Shown here: positions 20,301-23,735 of the stretch, one piece after another | Numbering within the stretch: position 1 is the stretch's first letter | Layout of the letters: each line of letters opens with the position of its first letter | Origin: Flavobacteriaceae bacterium LSUCC0859 | GTDB lineage: Bacteria > Bacteroidota > Bacteroidia > Flavobacteriales > Flavobacteriaceae | Direction of reading: 5' to 3' | DNA length: 63,944 bases | Assembly (NCBI GenBank): GCA_022239325.1 | Contig: JAKOGP010000008.1 | Coordinates: forward strand, 1-63,944 | Position numbers and translations under genes: made by a program | Notes under the pieces: generated by a model | What the model saw: only the letters and a program-made list of their open reading frames with translations | Databases searched by the model: none | Told to the model about the DNA's origin: nothing

Positions 20301-21841
20301 ATGTATGTGACAATGCCCCAAACACCCCAAATGCAGATCAGGCAGATAGTGATGGAGATGGAATAGCAGATGCTGAGGACAATGATGATGATAATGATGG
20401 CGTGCCAGATACTGAAGATGACTTCCCAACAGATCCAAACGAAACCACAGATACAGATGGTGATGGTCAAGGGGATAATTTAGATACTGATATTGACAAT
20501 GACGGAGTGATAAATACCATAGATAATTGTATTTATACGCCAAATACAGATCAATTAGATACAGATGCAGATGGCATAGGAAATGCATGTGACAATGACG
20601 ACGACAATGACGGCTATAGTGATGCAGATGAAATAGCCTGCGGCTCAGACCCACTATTAGCTTCTTCTAAACCATTAGATACAGATGGGGATGGTATTCC
20701 AAACTGTTTAGATGATGACGATGATAATGACGGGTATAGTGACAGTGACGAACTAGGCTGTGACTGTGCTTGTGAAGACACTGCTAAATCTGATTATTCA
20801 TATGAAAACTCAGACCCATTAGATGCTACAAGTGTACCTGCAGATGAAGACAAGGATGGTATTCCAGATTGTTTTGACAAGGACAAAGATAATGACGGGG
20901 TACTAGATGAAGAGGACGCTTTCCCATTGGATAAAAACGAATGGACAGATTCGGATGCAGATGGAATTGGAAACAATGCAGATGAAGATGACGACAATGA
21001 TGGGCAATTAGATGTAGATGAAATAGCCTGCGGCTCAGATCCTTTAGATAATGCATCACTATCTCCAGATTTTGACCAGGATAATATACCAGACTGCGTA
21101 GACCAAGACAGTGACAATGACGGAGTGTTAAATTCTAACGATGCTTTCCCACTTGACCCAACAGAGTGGACAGATACAGATTTAGACGGTATAGGAAATA
21201 ATACAGATGAGGATGATGATAATGATGGCTACTTAGACCTAGACGAGCTGGAATGTAATAGCAATCCATTAGATGTAAATGACCTACCAGGAGATTTAGA
21301 CCAGGACGGCATTCCAGATTGTAAGGATAATGATATGGACGGAGATGGTTGTATTAACACTCAGGATGTATTCCCAAGAGACCCAAGTGAATGTGAAGAC
21401 ACAGATGGAGATGGACTTGGAAACAATGTAGATGTAGACGACGACAATGATGGGGTCATTGACCAGGACGACGCTTTTCCACAAGATCCAGGTGAATCTA
21501 AAGACGCAGACGGAGATGGTATAGGAAATAATGCAGACCCGGATGACAACAACGACGGATTTGATGATGAGAAGGTATTGGCTTCTGGAGTACTAACACC
21601 AAATAGTTCAGGGCTAGAAAGTACATGGAAAGTCATAAACATAGACCAATACCCACAAGCTAGGGTATCTGTGTATGATAAGAATGGATTAGAGGTGTTT
21701 AGTGCACAGTCCTATCAAAATGACTGGCGAGGAACCTACAAGAATAGTACAAACCCACTTCCTGCAGGATCTTATTATTATGTGGTAGAATTAAACACAG
21801 GAGAAGAGCCTATCACAGGCTGGTTGTATATAACCTACTAA
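2348..21841 (+). CDS. Giant multidomain secreted adhesin (FHA-like beta-helix, C-type lectin, YDG/MBG repeats, LamG, TSP3, T9SS type B CTD)
   Basis: A single intact frame of 6,497 residues with a signal peptide (about 1-25). Residues ~50-300 resemble the filamentous-hemagglutinin beta-helix, including GGTVVLWSD, GDGGMIETSG and the hallmark LWLFDPTNVTIG (~280-291). A C-type lectin-like domain follows at ~478-640 (TWEEALNDA near its start, GEPNNWNG and GVWNDLP near its end). Residues ~650-2840 are Gly/Ser/Asn/Thr-rich beta-helix, with a GLTIG..GPIS(I/V)YGG module at 1144, 2240 and 2616. From ~2848 to 5950 runs an array of YDG/MBG-like modules (KVYDG, TYDGF, ITYTGTA). It is interrupted by a LamG-like domain at ~4400-4600 and a short Ig-like piece after it. 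TSP3 calcium repeats occupy ~5952-6405 and a type B T9SS sorting domain the last ~90 residues. It is likely displayed on the cell surface and binds glycans or other cells. Its length, repeats and lectin domains support adhesion; the ligand is unknown. The upstream PorP/SprF protein is the probable export partner. Confidence 0.93.
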   Translation: MHTKRFLCFYLFLVSALCAQLGYGQNLTISDSGETGISGTNWSISGNILTSTENASIHPAVIEKALDLGELSIQVTGEKGTILVQSPIRSSKGHALKLIAQSSIQVYESIEISGGEIYLSVTDNQIAQGSICIDGDISVASASGKGGNILLEAKNITLSEKAVLTATGPTGGGNILVGGDWQGGASIENRVFEDPNKLKQATKVSMHAKAFIDASATENGNGGTVVLWSDIKNPTSVTKAHGTIFAKGGSISGDGGMIETSGYYLDSQNVRGSASAENGQAGLWLFDPTNVTIGSSGSSAGTSNNGVSTITASSISSLLDGGSSVTVTTGTSGSDLGDITINTAITKNSGTEVTLTFVAANSIVVNESINHTGGSALNLIFDADNSNPSGTTRDGGGITILEKSLSTGGGDVTFGGSAYGSYTGGSLYVGGGSTSIAINAGSGNVLVKDQLIIANSSSDGFVINSTANVTIHGTIDSGNSYTAVSGDKTWEEALNDADNTAGSYLATITSAAENAIAIRAANYSSAWLGGRRVTGIGTDNAWRWVSEPGYTTNTAPIFFYQGAASPTLSNTSNSGGSSATGYYNNWNAWQEGDNTGGEPNNWNGSAAAPLTSENESAIQFTGTIGVWNDLPKNSSKIPQYIRETNLPPSNLKINTTGDVILYQNIGVNKKLENLLITASNVNLPNISTKWAINEDIVLNANLKYANSNSITTTLLVGDDIFFNKDVIANGIGKLNLDLKAAIYSGEIVFEGNVTTKGGVISTTSAIVSFQSEYDQSINTTATSGDGGDLIFNSNVQIGVLDSGDEGKLNFITDGGDVLFKKDVNASSSIQRQLVTGISLNGWSSTSTLYTGVEEWGTILGAFDYGDNLTAPLDFNSTAKNISFNFYRLESWDNEYVRFYIDNSKIGEFQLINNGEISSTTNAVNLTSGYSVKASPSGESLLVNNKTFNNNDWTSQKLQIDINTPSLDNFTLKVNTNLGSNWYDEGWGIENLLIRELPDTYNFNGKMNVNTQSGKVTFEGEVGNEKPIGLIELTAYEIQQSNEYELASSGVLSITTITPTIFNGVLSGNNISLNKYGTYDLFITQDQSFTGNINIVQGDLVVKNDTPSITPNITGTSHLSIVPNSTSFSEAFTYNTFTISNTLSGLTIGTVSNTANIIISKDINIAGPISIYGGHLNIDNDIETTASGDIILKGYTSAANYGINLASNKSIKAKDGHIDIHATGGTTYYGIYLGSSSKIEAKGSGKKLEITAVGHSTGGGIYMDTSTTLSSTSDINIYANGGTSSNGIQLLSHAQIRSSAGDVHINAIGYRGVYGKNNSNSIRAHNDLTINALASETHGIYSDNINVACSDGVSCGWVSDEGNIIINSINKANYYYTTYLRNPLIANGTETGKGNITYTGTSTQGGIKLDSDLGYIHAEGDINLIGYGGSSSGDAIHISQEGPTLISGGGGTVRSENGDVIFSAFGANNAGVYFGNNDNIRIVALAGDIIMQGASLSTNTNNVYDTSNTAIGNAYTNIYNAIVNADDPRSVSPSGFATADPTSGAKAKYWPVHLYGGTLLALNNPYEYLNDGTAPTSGGSINIDAEQIYYFSSSGAADRGAAVAFFDGLDLFAYDSISIKGDSASNGLDQYGGNHGIIIYSTTTDIRSFNSSISLTGYANGYTTYGHFTSNWPGAGVAIHSDHNTIRAKTDLNVTGVNPAGIGIWLREGGTNDGLRSDTGNITIKGLSNSIYWGTYVRQKVTATLGDVYVSGAGKQGGVFYDDENALTAGGNIYFVGYSTGEHGLYFEGNTLTSGGSITLSANSGSSSSSYYGLYSASAFTADQNIIIQGAQLAASTADNLSSAATDSPIVFATADTNADVAGYNGDRTVYIREDLTATNGYIKILGETNLSADLKAGNGIIIDGGDIDIAGTFETTEANADIKILSDAGIYSLTNISLTSGTGGDIWLISDADNSSGGSIYMPHNLTINSNGGEIRLAGGNTLGTGYATGLNTTYAEGIDLRGTVSVNSSNGNIVFKGKSYSDGVANSNGAYGVGLWNSNNKTINSGTGTIYIEGISQDDNNSSYNYGVVLKGTTVQLISANTSSDAIKIIGKNTAGDGVSYGRGISLQATTNKIHATGSGGGITLQGEGRFSFTIYGTTEILAASGPITLESTNAADDEDIYIDASDLDIGSKSGVTGLTSSSSNIIIRADTYSFNGLTPDIATSGNVTWEPISSSNSFGYGVKTSWFSWNQNSQTMSGLTIGKPTNENNVTVNSALSVTGPISVYGGDITINENLTSTFTDSDILLKGSDISLATNKSITTNGGDIIFWANRDNITNGAGSNGIILNGSNNLSSNNGKIVLAGGLDDGSNNGTSGDGIPDGFTYRADENIQSLGIGDNVSIDSDGGQVILRGQAFNGVSGNTNLHGIGIGSGFSLDAGSGSVLMHGKNFDRSAIYNGNGGFAIQSSSTNNPAIEIIADSNNAPIILSRLAPTNALIQSTSSTGGGIKISGNYPSGSTPGNALIFGKGGNTDTAILQVLSQSGSITFSTEGSLYLDQGVFLGNRENATAINSITPSITSSSADIKLSVNNYVLNDGSELSNDTSGTFTLEPASNNFSNPITYPIANLSLNSSVSGLTIGKPSNTENITISSAQTIAGPISIYGGDITLSNSLTASGTLLLQGSGATTQSAAISATTLSLQGSGTFTLNNSENHVESITAGTATQTTGNISLTNKDALIIGDGSNGIQSSGTIQVGTLSGNLTLANNISTDNTTNSAIKLYADQGEAAGSEGQGNILISGTPSLTTGSGGRASLYSGNPVNSSGLVTLVGGNTNVRFGVDSSTISFTPALSSGNYALFRAGGDIIDAVVETIPDRVYSGLAQTVSPTVTFNSQTLVEGTDYTVSFTNNLNVGTASLTLTGIGGYTGTKSAAFNIIAKTLTITAVDKTKVYDSSVFTPTDYTVTYDGFENGETKSVLSGTITYTGTAVAATASGTYVITPGGLTSSNYSITYVSGELSITQRNISETSIAAIADLVYTGAAQTVSPTVTFNSQTLVEGTDYTTSFTGNTNAGTASITLTGIGNYTGTKTQGFTITSKTLTITAADKTKVYDSAVYTPTDYTVTYDGFVGVEDESVLSGTLTFTGTALTATNSGTYEITPGELTSSNYSITYVSGELNITQRSINEASIAAIADLVYTGSAQTVSPTVTFNSLTLVEGTDYTTSFTGNTNVGSASITLTGIGNYTGTETQGFTITAKTLTITAVDKNKVYDGASYTPSGSYTVTYDGFVGVEDESVLSGTITYTGTALTATASGTYVITPGGLTSSNYSITYVSGELSISQRSINEASISAIADLVYTGSAQTVSPTVTFNSLNLVEGTDYTTSFTGNTNAGTASITLTGVGNYTGSKTQGFTITTKTLTITAVDKTKVYDGASYTPSGSYTVTYDGFVGVEDESVLSGTITYTGTAIAATASGTYVITPGGLTSSNYSITYVSGELSISQKPITIAITNQTKVFGASDPSPLNAHTISVGSVYGQTPTGVFTRTLGEDVGIYTIGKGDLTYGSNYIETFVNGNLSITARTITVTAAAKSKVYGESDPSLTYTATPAVGQAVVSGSSATVTFTGAITRDAGENAGTYSITLGTLTNTNYTIDYVGADFTITKAPTAIEDGDSDPATETLSDTIITFGDSDILLTPTSSNTADYTFTSSDSSVASITTTSTNTAAIRNLKVGSAIIIISQGEDANYQAKTVSYTLTVNPLPVTVTPTATQSKTYGEADLTLTYTTTPALSSSLNNSSTVTFTGSLSRTLGENASTYSITIGTLTNTNYALSFTETDYTINRRPITISAEAKTKVYGATDPSLTSTITAGSIVSGDSASGVLTRTSGEAAGTYTITQNTLTYGNNYDETYQEEYLTITNATVTLTVLDYTKVYDGQFIESSNLSFTATGLVNGDTIDDLLGTPVYTVSGTATNTVGTYSITLSGLSHPSYNIEYVGANATITPATLTITADALSKTYGDADPELTHTTIGLISGDTPTGTLTRTVGEDVGTYTISNDNLTYGNNYIEVFESGTLTITTKAVSVTANAQTKVHGDIDPELTYSVSPAINTTLANNTSTITFTGSLSRTLGEDVGTYAIGIGTLTNTNFDITFTPADLTITKLPVVITPTASQSKTYGEVDPTLTYTTLPILNSTLTNTTSTVTFTGSLSRTTGENVNDYIINIGTLTNTNYDITLNPETFEINKRAIGITLTGTVSKVYDQNNTATLTSSNYTITGLYSGEVLEISNTSGLYDNAQVGNSKTVSVTLTPTDYTLITGASLDNYILLDTASGTVGAIIPKSLTVNGVTAADKQYDGTTRATVSTSTISYTGLIDGDTVSITPTGTFDTFEVGNDKTVNLTYSLLGVESGNYTTTGQVTTTASILANDNVLDFDGSDDYIRLMSASSSAFDLGNSLFTIEFNIKFDLVNNAMIFSARNSPSGSDQYQLQIDNGKLFFYVYHTSHGTESGLKIKLESINTIEADKWYHIAIVRSANFTYEMYINGENQQTKSLTTSNNDDNLRIREFSIGNYYTVNPYTTQGRYFDGQLDEFRLWTEARSLAQIQDNINKKMPVDGNLAVYYSFDQGVSGGDNSIISNVLDTSGPFNLAMVNFAKSGSSSNFVANTRSDIKVPPTLTLTGTTKVYGDPDFTLSVSSTSTGTITYTTNDSNVASIDAATGSITITGVGTTTITATQTATSKYTSAIATASVYVAPKSISFSGITASDKVYDGTTTAATATDTLSFTGLVGSDQVLVSPTGTFDNSNVGLSKTVSLTYTYSGSEIAKYTITGQATTTASITAKPITIIPTAGQSKTYGLADATLSYTISPSTLPNGTAISLGGTLSRTTGENVGTYTITIGTVSDTNYDITLNPETFEINKKTITVSGITASDKVYDANTTASVDLSGITFDTLSFTDTITATVTGTFDTKDIGTSKTVSLTATYSSTALDNYTIVDQTTTTASITARTITATLIGAVDKIYNATTSATLTPSNYALGGFVAGESATITQTFGAYDTKDIGTSKEVTVSLTDAYAPASGTLLSNYSLAATATGTVGNITAKTLTITNITVLDKVYDGTPNSSVNSSTIVYNGLESGDDVSINSTSGVFDNEHVGVGKTVTLTNTFAGTDLNNYALVDQALATASVTAKAVTATLTGTVSKIYNGTTSATLTSANYQLTGFISGESATITKTSGTYDTKEKGTNKMVTVGLTDGYAPASGTLLSNYVLAATATGTVGTITAQTLTVTGIVVLDKVYDGTVSSTVMTNTIVYEGLATGDNVYINTSSGVFADANVGIGKTVNLTNTYAGTDLTNYTVVNQATTTASITTKPITIIPTAGQSKTYGLADATLSYTISPSTLPNGTAISLGGTLSRTTGENVGTYTITIGTVSDTNYDITLNPGTFEITKKTITVSGITVSDKVYDANTTASVDLSGITFTGKESGDTITATVTGTFDTKDIGTGKTVTLTATYSSTALDNYTIVDQTTTTASITARTVSVTGDTGVDKTFDDTINLPLGEIGYGNLTGVLDGEDVSLTGVGVYDAATQGSRAIEIGTVTLTGADKGNYTLNWTNGSGTIAKKTLTVTANNDAKFVTEPDASGYNGVSYDGFEGDDGLSDINVSGLTISRTNSTTNTAAGTYVGTLVPSGVTATNYDISYVNGDYTIIPADKLLLKVTNQTTTYGTSATYTITSAQYYKTGTGLVNLTVPTPSAGVYPINDGASTINIEIVPDSPVNSSAGKLSVGSYGLAANVVSGSSGNFSNNIEVIGNHSVAKQSLTASASSVSKEYDATTAMAGVRLSLATLETGDIVTVNGTGSFSSPLVGTGLTYTIAGLSLSGTDAGNYYLSSGASFSGNNGEITKAPLTITANDDNGVDTNPAYSGGNGVTYQGFKGSDSEADLSGTLAYTGTSQGATAAGTYAIEPTGITSSNYSITFVAGTLTIIVGDSDGDGVRDPLDNCPTTPNADQADADGDGIGDVCDNAPNTPNADQADSDGDGIADAEDNDDDNDGVPDTEDDFPTDPNETTDTDGDGQGDNLDTDIDNDGVINTIDNCIYTPNTDQLDTDADGIGNACDNDDDNDGYSDADEIACGSDPLLASSKPLDTDGDGIPNCLDDDDDNDGYSDSDELGCDCACEDTAKSDYSYENSDPLDATSVPADEDKDGIPDCFDKDKDNDGVLDEEDAFPLDKNEWTDSDADGIGNNADEDDDNDGQLDVDEIACGSDPLDNASLSPDFDQDNIPDCVDQDSDNDGVLNSNDAFPLDPTEWTDTDLDGIGNNTDEDDDNDGYLDLDELECNSNPLDVNDLPGDLDQDGIPDCKDNDMDGDGCINTQDVFPRDPSECEDTDGDGLGNNVDVDDDNDGVIDQDDAFPQDPGESKDADGDGIGNNADPDDNNDGFDDEKVLASGVLTPNSSGLESTWKVINIDQYPQARVSVYDKNGLEVFSAQSYQNDWRGTYKNSTNPLPAGSYYYVVELNTGEEPITGWLYITY
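10890..12783 (+). repeat. Four tandem ~480-bp near-identical YDG/MBG repeat units inside the adhesin
   Basis: The segment TATCACCTAT (TATTACTTAT in one copy) after CTTACAAGTTCTAATTACAG recurs at 11311, 11788, 12268 and 12748, giving periods of 477, 480 and 480 bp (159-160 residues). Long stretches between copies are identical at DNA level, for example the run coding TYDGFVGVEDESVLSG. Such recent DNA identity permits unequal recombination and change in repeat number. Confidence 0.88.
16783..17279 (+). repeat. Long direct repeat, copy 1 (about 497 bp)
   Basis: This block is repeated almost exactly 1,575 bp (525 codons) downstream at 18358-18854. It covers a complete MBG-like module and most of the next YDG-like module. 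The largest difference is a short internal stretch of equal length, where DTLSFTDTITA in this copy replaces TGKESGDTITA of the other. Confidence 0.85.
18358..18854 (+). repeat. Long direct repeat, copy 2 (about 497 bp)
   Basis: Second copy of the block at 16783-17279, in frame and in the same orientation. Recombination between the two would remove or add exactly 525 residues without breaking the frame. The near-identity suggests recent duplication or ongoing gene conversion. Confidence 0.85.
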
Positions 21842-21859
21842 TAGAAATGTTATCTAAAC

Positions 21860-21897
21860 AAAAAAACCTTCAGCTATTTAGTTGAAGGTTTTTTTGT
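21860..21897. terminator. Bidirectional terminator after the giant adhesin
   Basis: An A-run plus AACCTTCAGC (to 21874) pairs with GTTGAAGGTT (21881-21890) and a T-run, with one wobble, around a 6-nt TATTTA loop. It is flanked by A-tracts and T-tracts on both sides, so it can serve both the plus-strand adhesin and the convergent minus-strand gene that ends at 21954. Confidence 0.9.
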
Positions 21898-21953
21898 TTT
21901 TAAAAATAAATATTCCAAAATGTTATTTTAAAAAATAACATAAAAAGGACTTG

Positions 21954-22472
21954 TTACTTCCTAGCCAAATTAATTCCAAAAGCGGTTAATGCAACGCTAA
22001 ACAGTCCAATACCTACTTTTTGTAGATTCTCATCTTTAATTGTAGCACTTTGACTTTCAATTTTTTCATTTGCTTTAGAAAGGTCACTTTGGATTTTTTC
22101 TAACTTATTTAAAAGATCTGCTTTTTCTGCTAATGCCTCTTTGAGTTGGTATTTACAATCATCATACTCATTTCTAATTTTAACAACACTATCCATTTCC
22201 ATTTGTACCCTATAGTCGGCATTTTCAAGGTTGGTTTCAAGCCTTGTGTTTTTGCTTTTTAACTTTCTAATTTCTTCTTTTAATTTATCTATTTCAGGAT
22301 TGTCTTTTCCAATATATTCATATTGATTTTTAAAGCTCATTAGAATGGTGTAATTAAATTCAGAAAGAGTTACACCATACTTTTCTGCAAGTCTTATTAA
22401 TTCCATTTTATCATTAATGGTAGCCTTAGTACTTAAGGTCATATTTCTGTTGTTGTCTGTAAATTTCGCCAT
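21954..22472 (-). CDS. Coiled-coil protein with C-terminal membrane segment; function unknown
   Basis: I do not recognise this 172-residue protein. The first ~45 residues (MTLSTKATINDKMELIRLAEKYGVTLSEF within them, shown in pieces: MTLSTKAT, LIRLAEKYGV) look like a short ribbon-helix-helix-type DNA-binding fold. Residues ~55-145 are Glu/Lys/Leu heptads predicted to form a long coiled coil. Residues ~150-168 are hydrophobic (VGIGLFSVALTAFGINLA), suggesting a tail anchor. It is convergent with the giant adhesin and divergent from the MerR-like gene at 22650. A -7 element (TATATTTG on the minus strand) lies at 22579-22586. It belongs to the AT-rich island-like stretch beside the serine recombinase and may be cargo of that element. 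Confidence 0.7.
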   Translation of the reverse strand: MAKFTDNNRNMTLSTKATINDKMELIRLAEKYGVTLSEFNYTILMSFKNQYEYIGKDNPEIDKLKEEIRKLKSKNTRLETNLENADYRVQMEMDSVVKIRNEYDDCKYQLKEALAEKADLLNKLEKIQSDLSKANEKIESQSATIKDENLQKVGIGLFSVALTAFGINLARK

Positions 22473-22578
22473 AATACTTGATTTTACTCCCAGGTCTACC
22501 TTTGTTTACCTCTGATTTTCCTGAGGTAGATGCTTGCTTTTTTATTTTAAACCCACTTTTTGGGCATATTTCATTCTT

Positions 22579-22586
22579 CAAATATA
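22579..22586 (-). promoter_or_regulatory. Candidate -7 element for the minus-strand coiled-coil gene
   Basis: Read on the minus strand the bases are TATATTTG, a full match to TAnnTTTG. The predicted start near 22572 leaves a leader of about 100 nt. That leader contains a short inverted repeat (TACCTC at 22507-22512 with GAGGTA at 22523-22528). Confidence 0.5.
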
Positions 22587-22629
22587 CTAAAATCTACTTT
22601 AATTTGTGTAATTATATAAAATAATTTAC

Positions 22630-22641
22630 ATTTACGTAAAT
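22630..22641. promoter_or_regulatory. 12-bp palindrome just before the MerR-like gene (possible operator)
   Basis: ATTTACGTAAAT is a perfect palindrome ending 8 bp before the ATG at 22650. It overlaps an extra TTTACA half-site. Its position between divergent genes, next to a predicted DNA-binding protein, suggests autoregulation; this is inference. Confidence 0.4.
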
Positions 22642-22649
22642 TTAAAGAA

Positions 22650-23501
22650 ATGATAGAAGATTTTAACTACATAGGTTCCTTACTCTCTGAGAGATATGTT
22701 TTACCAAAACACTTAGGTATTAGTTCGAGACAGGTGTCTTATTGGAAGGAAAAAATAGTACTGCCATTTTTTGCAAAGGAAAAGCATGCTAGAATGAATA
22801 TCCCAGAGGCTGTTTGGTTGTTTGTTGTAGACCAGTTAAATGGTATGGGAATAGACAGTACAAGATTGGCAGGATTAGCAAAAGATGTTTGGGATAAACC
22901 TAGACATGAAGATTTTCTAGAAAAGAAATTAGAAACCTTTCTTTCTAGAAAAGACAGATTGGTCACTAGTGAAGTTAAGGACAAAGTAAAACAGATTGCA
23001 TCTGATGAGTTGTTGCTTACAGAGCTTAGAAAAGAGTATAACCCTTTTACGGATGTAGTAGTAGATAGTATTCTACTGAATAAAAATCCAATGTCTATGT
23101 TTTACTTTCCAACCACAGGGGAGCATCACTTTAGTTCAGGAGACAAACAGTTACCCATTAAGCTACTTTCATTGATGGATTCGGTTCCTTTTATCTGCAT
23201 TCCTATAATGCCTATGATAAAGAAAATTGTGGCTATTGAGTTTGAGCATGTGAAAAAGGACTTAGTTTATTTAGATGAGATAGAAAAGCAGATTAAAGAC
23301 TTGGTAATATTTAAAGCCCCAAAGCATATTGAAATCATGGTAGATGATGAAAAAATAAAGCCACTTATTATCAGAGAGGAGTACAAAAGGGCAGAGCAAT
23401 TGGCTGCATTTTTTCTAAACAATAAATTACCTAAAAATGCAAGACTGCTTATTGAACCAAGAAGTCAAGATAATTATAAGATAACCATACTTACTAAATA
23501 A
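22650..23501 (+). CDS. MerR-like helix-turn-helix protein of unknown function
   Basis: A 283-residue protein. Residues ~8-75 (RYVLPKHLGISSRQVSYWKE and onward) resemble a MerR-type winged helix in which a recognition helix selects DNA and an aliphatic segment follows. The remaining ~200 residues are not recognised; they contain several Lys-rich helices and no evident metal site or catalytic motif. It lies upstream of, and co-directional with, two very small ORFs and a large serine recombinase. It may therefore control the recombinase or act as an excision accessory factor (inference). The start at 22650 is the first ATG after the AT-rich divergent promoter region; a 12-bp palindrome lies just upstream. 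Confidence 0.72.
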   Translation: MIEDFNYIGSLLSERYVLPKHLGISSRQVSYWKEKIVLPFFAKEKHARMNIPEAVWLFVVDQLNGMGIDSTRLAGLAKDVWDKPRHEDFLEKKLETFLSRKDRLVTSEVKDKVKQIASDELLLTELRKEYNPFTDVVVDSILLNKNPMSMFYFPTTGEHHFSSGDKQLPIKLLSLMDSVPFICIPIMPMIKKIVAIEFEHVKKDLVYLDEIEKQIKDLVIFKAPKHIEIMVDDEKIKPLIIREEYKRAEQLAAFFLNNKLPKNARLLIEPRSQDNYKITILTK

Positions 23502-23503
23502 CT

Positions 23504-23632
23504 ATGAAAAGACATGTATCACTAATTCAGTCCCTGCTAGGTCAGCCTGATGTAATAAGACATAGAGGAAGTCCACTTTCTCTGTGCAACAACAGGTATG
23601 ACTTTAGAAAAAGCCAGAGTTATTTTAAATAA
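23504..23632 (+). CDS. Possible 42-residue ORF
   Basis: An ATG two bases after the stop of the MerR-like gene opens a 42-codon frame ending at TAA 23630-23632. It overlaps the next small ORF (23598-23735) in a different frame by 35 bp. Both could be parts of one ancestral gene split by a frameshift, since the +1 shift near 23597 would join them into a ~76-residue product. No function is recognised and it may not be translated. Confidence 0.3.
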   Translation: MKRHVSLIQSLLGQPDVIRHRGSPLSLCNNRYDFRKSQSYFK

Positions 23633-23735
23633 GAATAGAAAAGTAAAACTAACAGAGAGTGAAGTAGAAGAAGCTTTAATGTTTTTAACTACTTACGCAC
23701 AAATATTAATCAACCACCATTTAAAATCAAACTAA
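23598..23735 (+). CDS. Small 45-residue protein coupled to the serine recombinase
   Basis: ATG at 23598, TAA at 23733-23735. The last base of the stop codon is the first base of the recombinase ATG, a TAATG junction that usually reflects translational coupling. The product is basic at the N-terminus and acidic in the middle (LTESEVEEALMFL), consistent with a small helical protein. No family is recognised. The position directly before the recombinase suggests a role in its expression or directionality, which is inference only. Confidence 0.55.
   Translation: MTLEKARVILNKNRKVKLTESEVEEALMFLTTYAQILINHHLKSN

Noticed and set aside
20072-21642. Several long minus-strand frames across the end of the giant adhesin
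   Set aside because: Same cause: repeated GAY codons read as His, Ser or Ile in antisense. No promoter or recognisable protein.
22480-22505. Possible left attachment site (TCCCAG resembling the sequence beside tRNA-Leu)
   Set aside because: Only six bases agree with the tRNA flank, which is not enough to call a duplicated attachment site.
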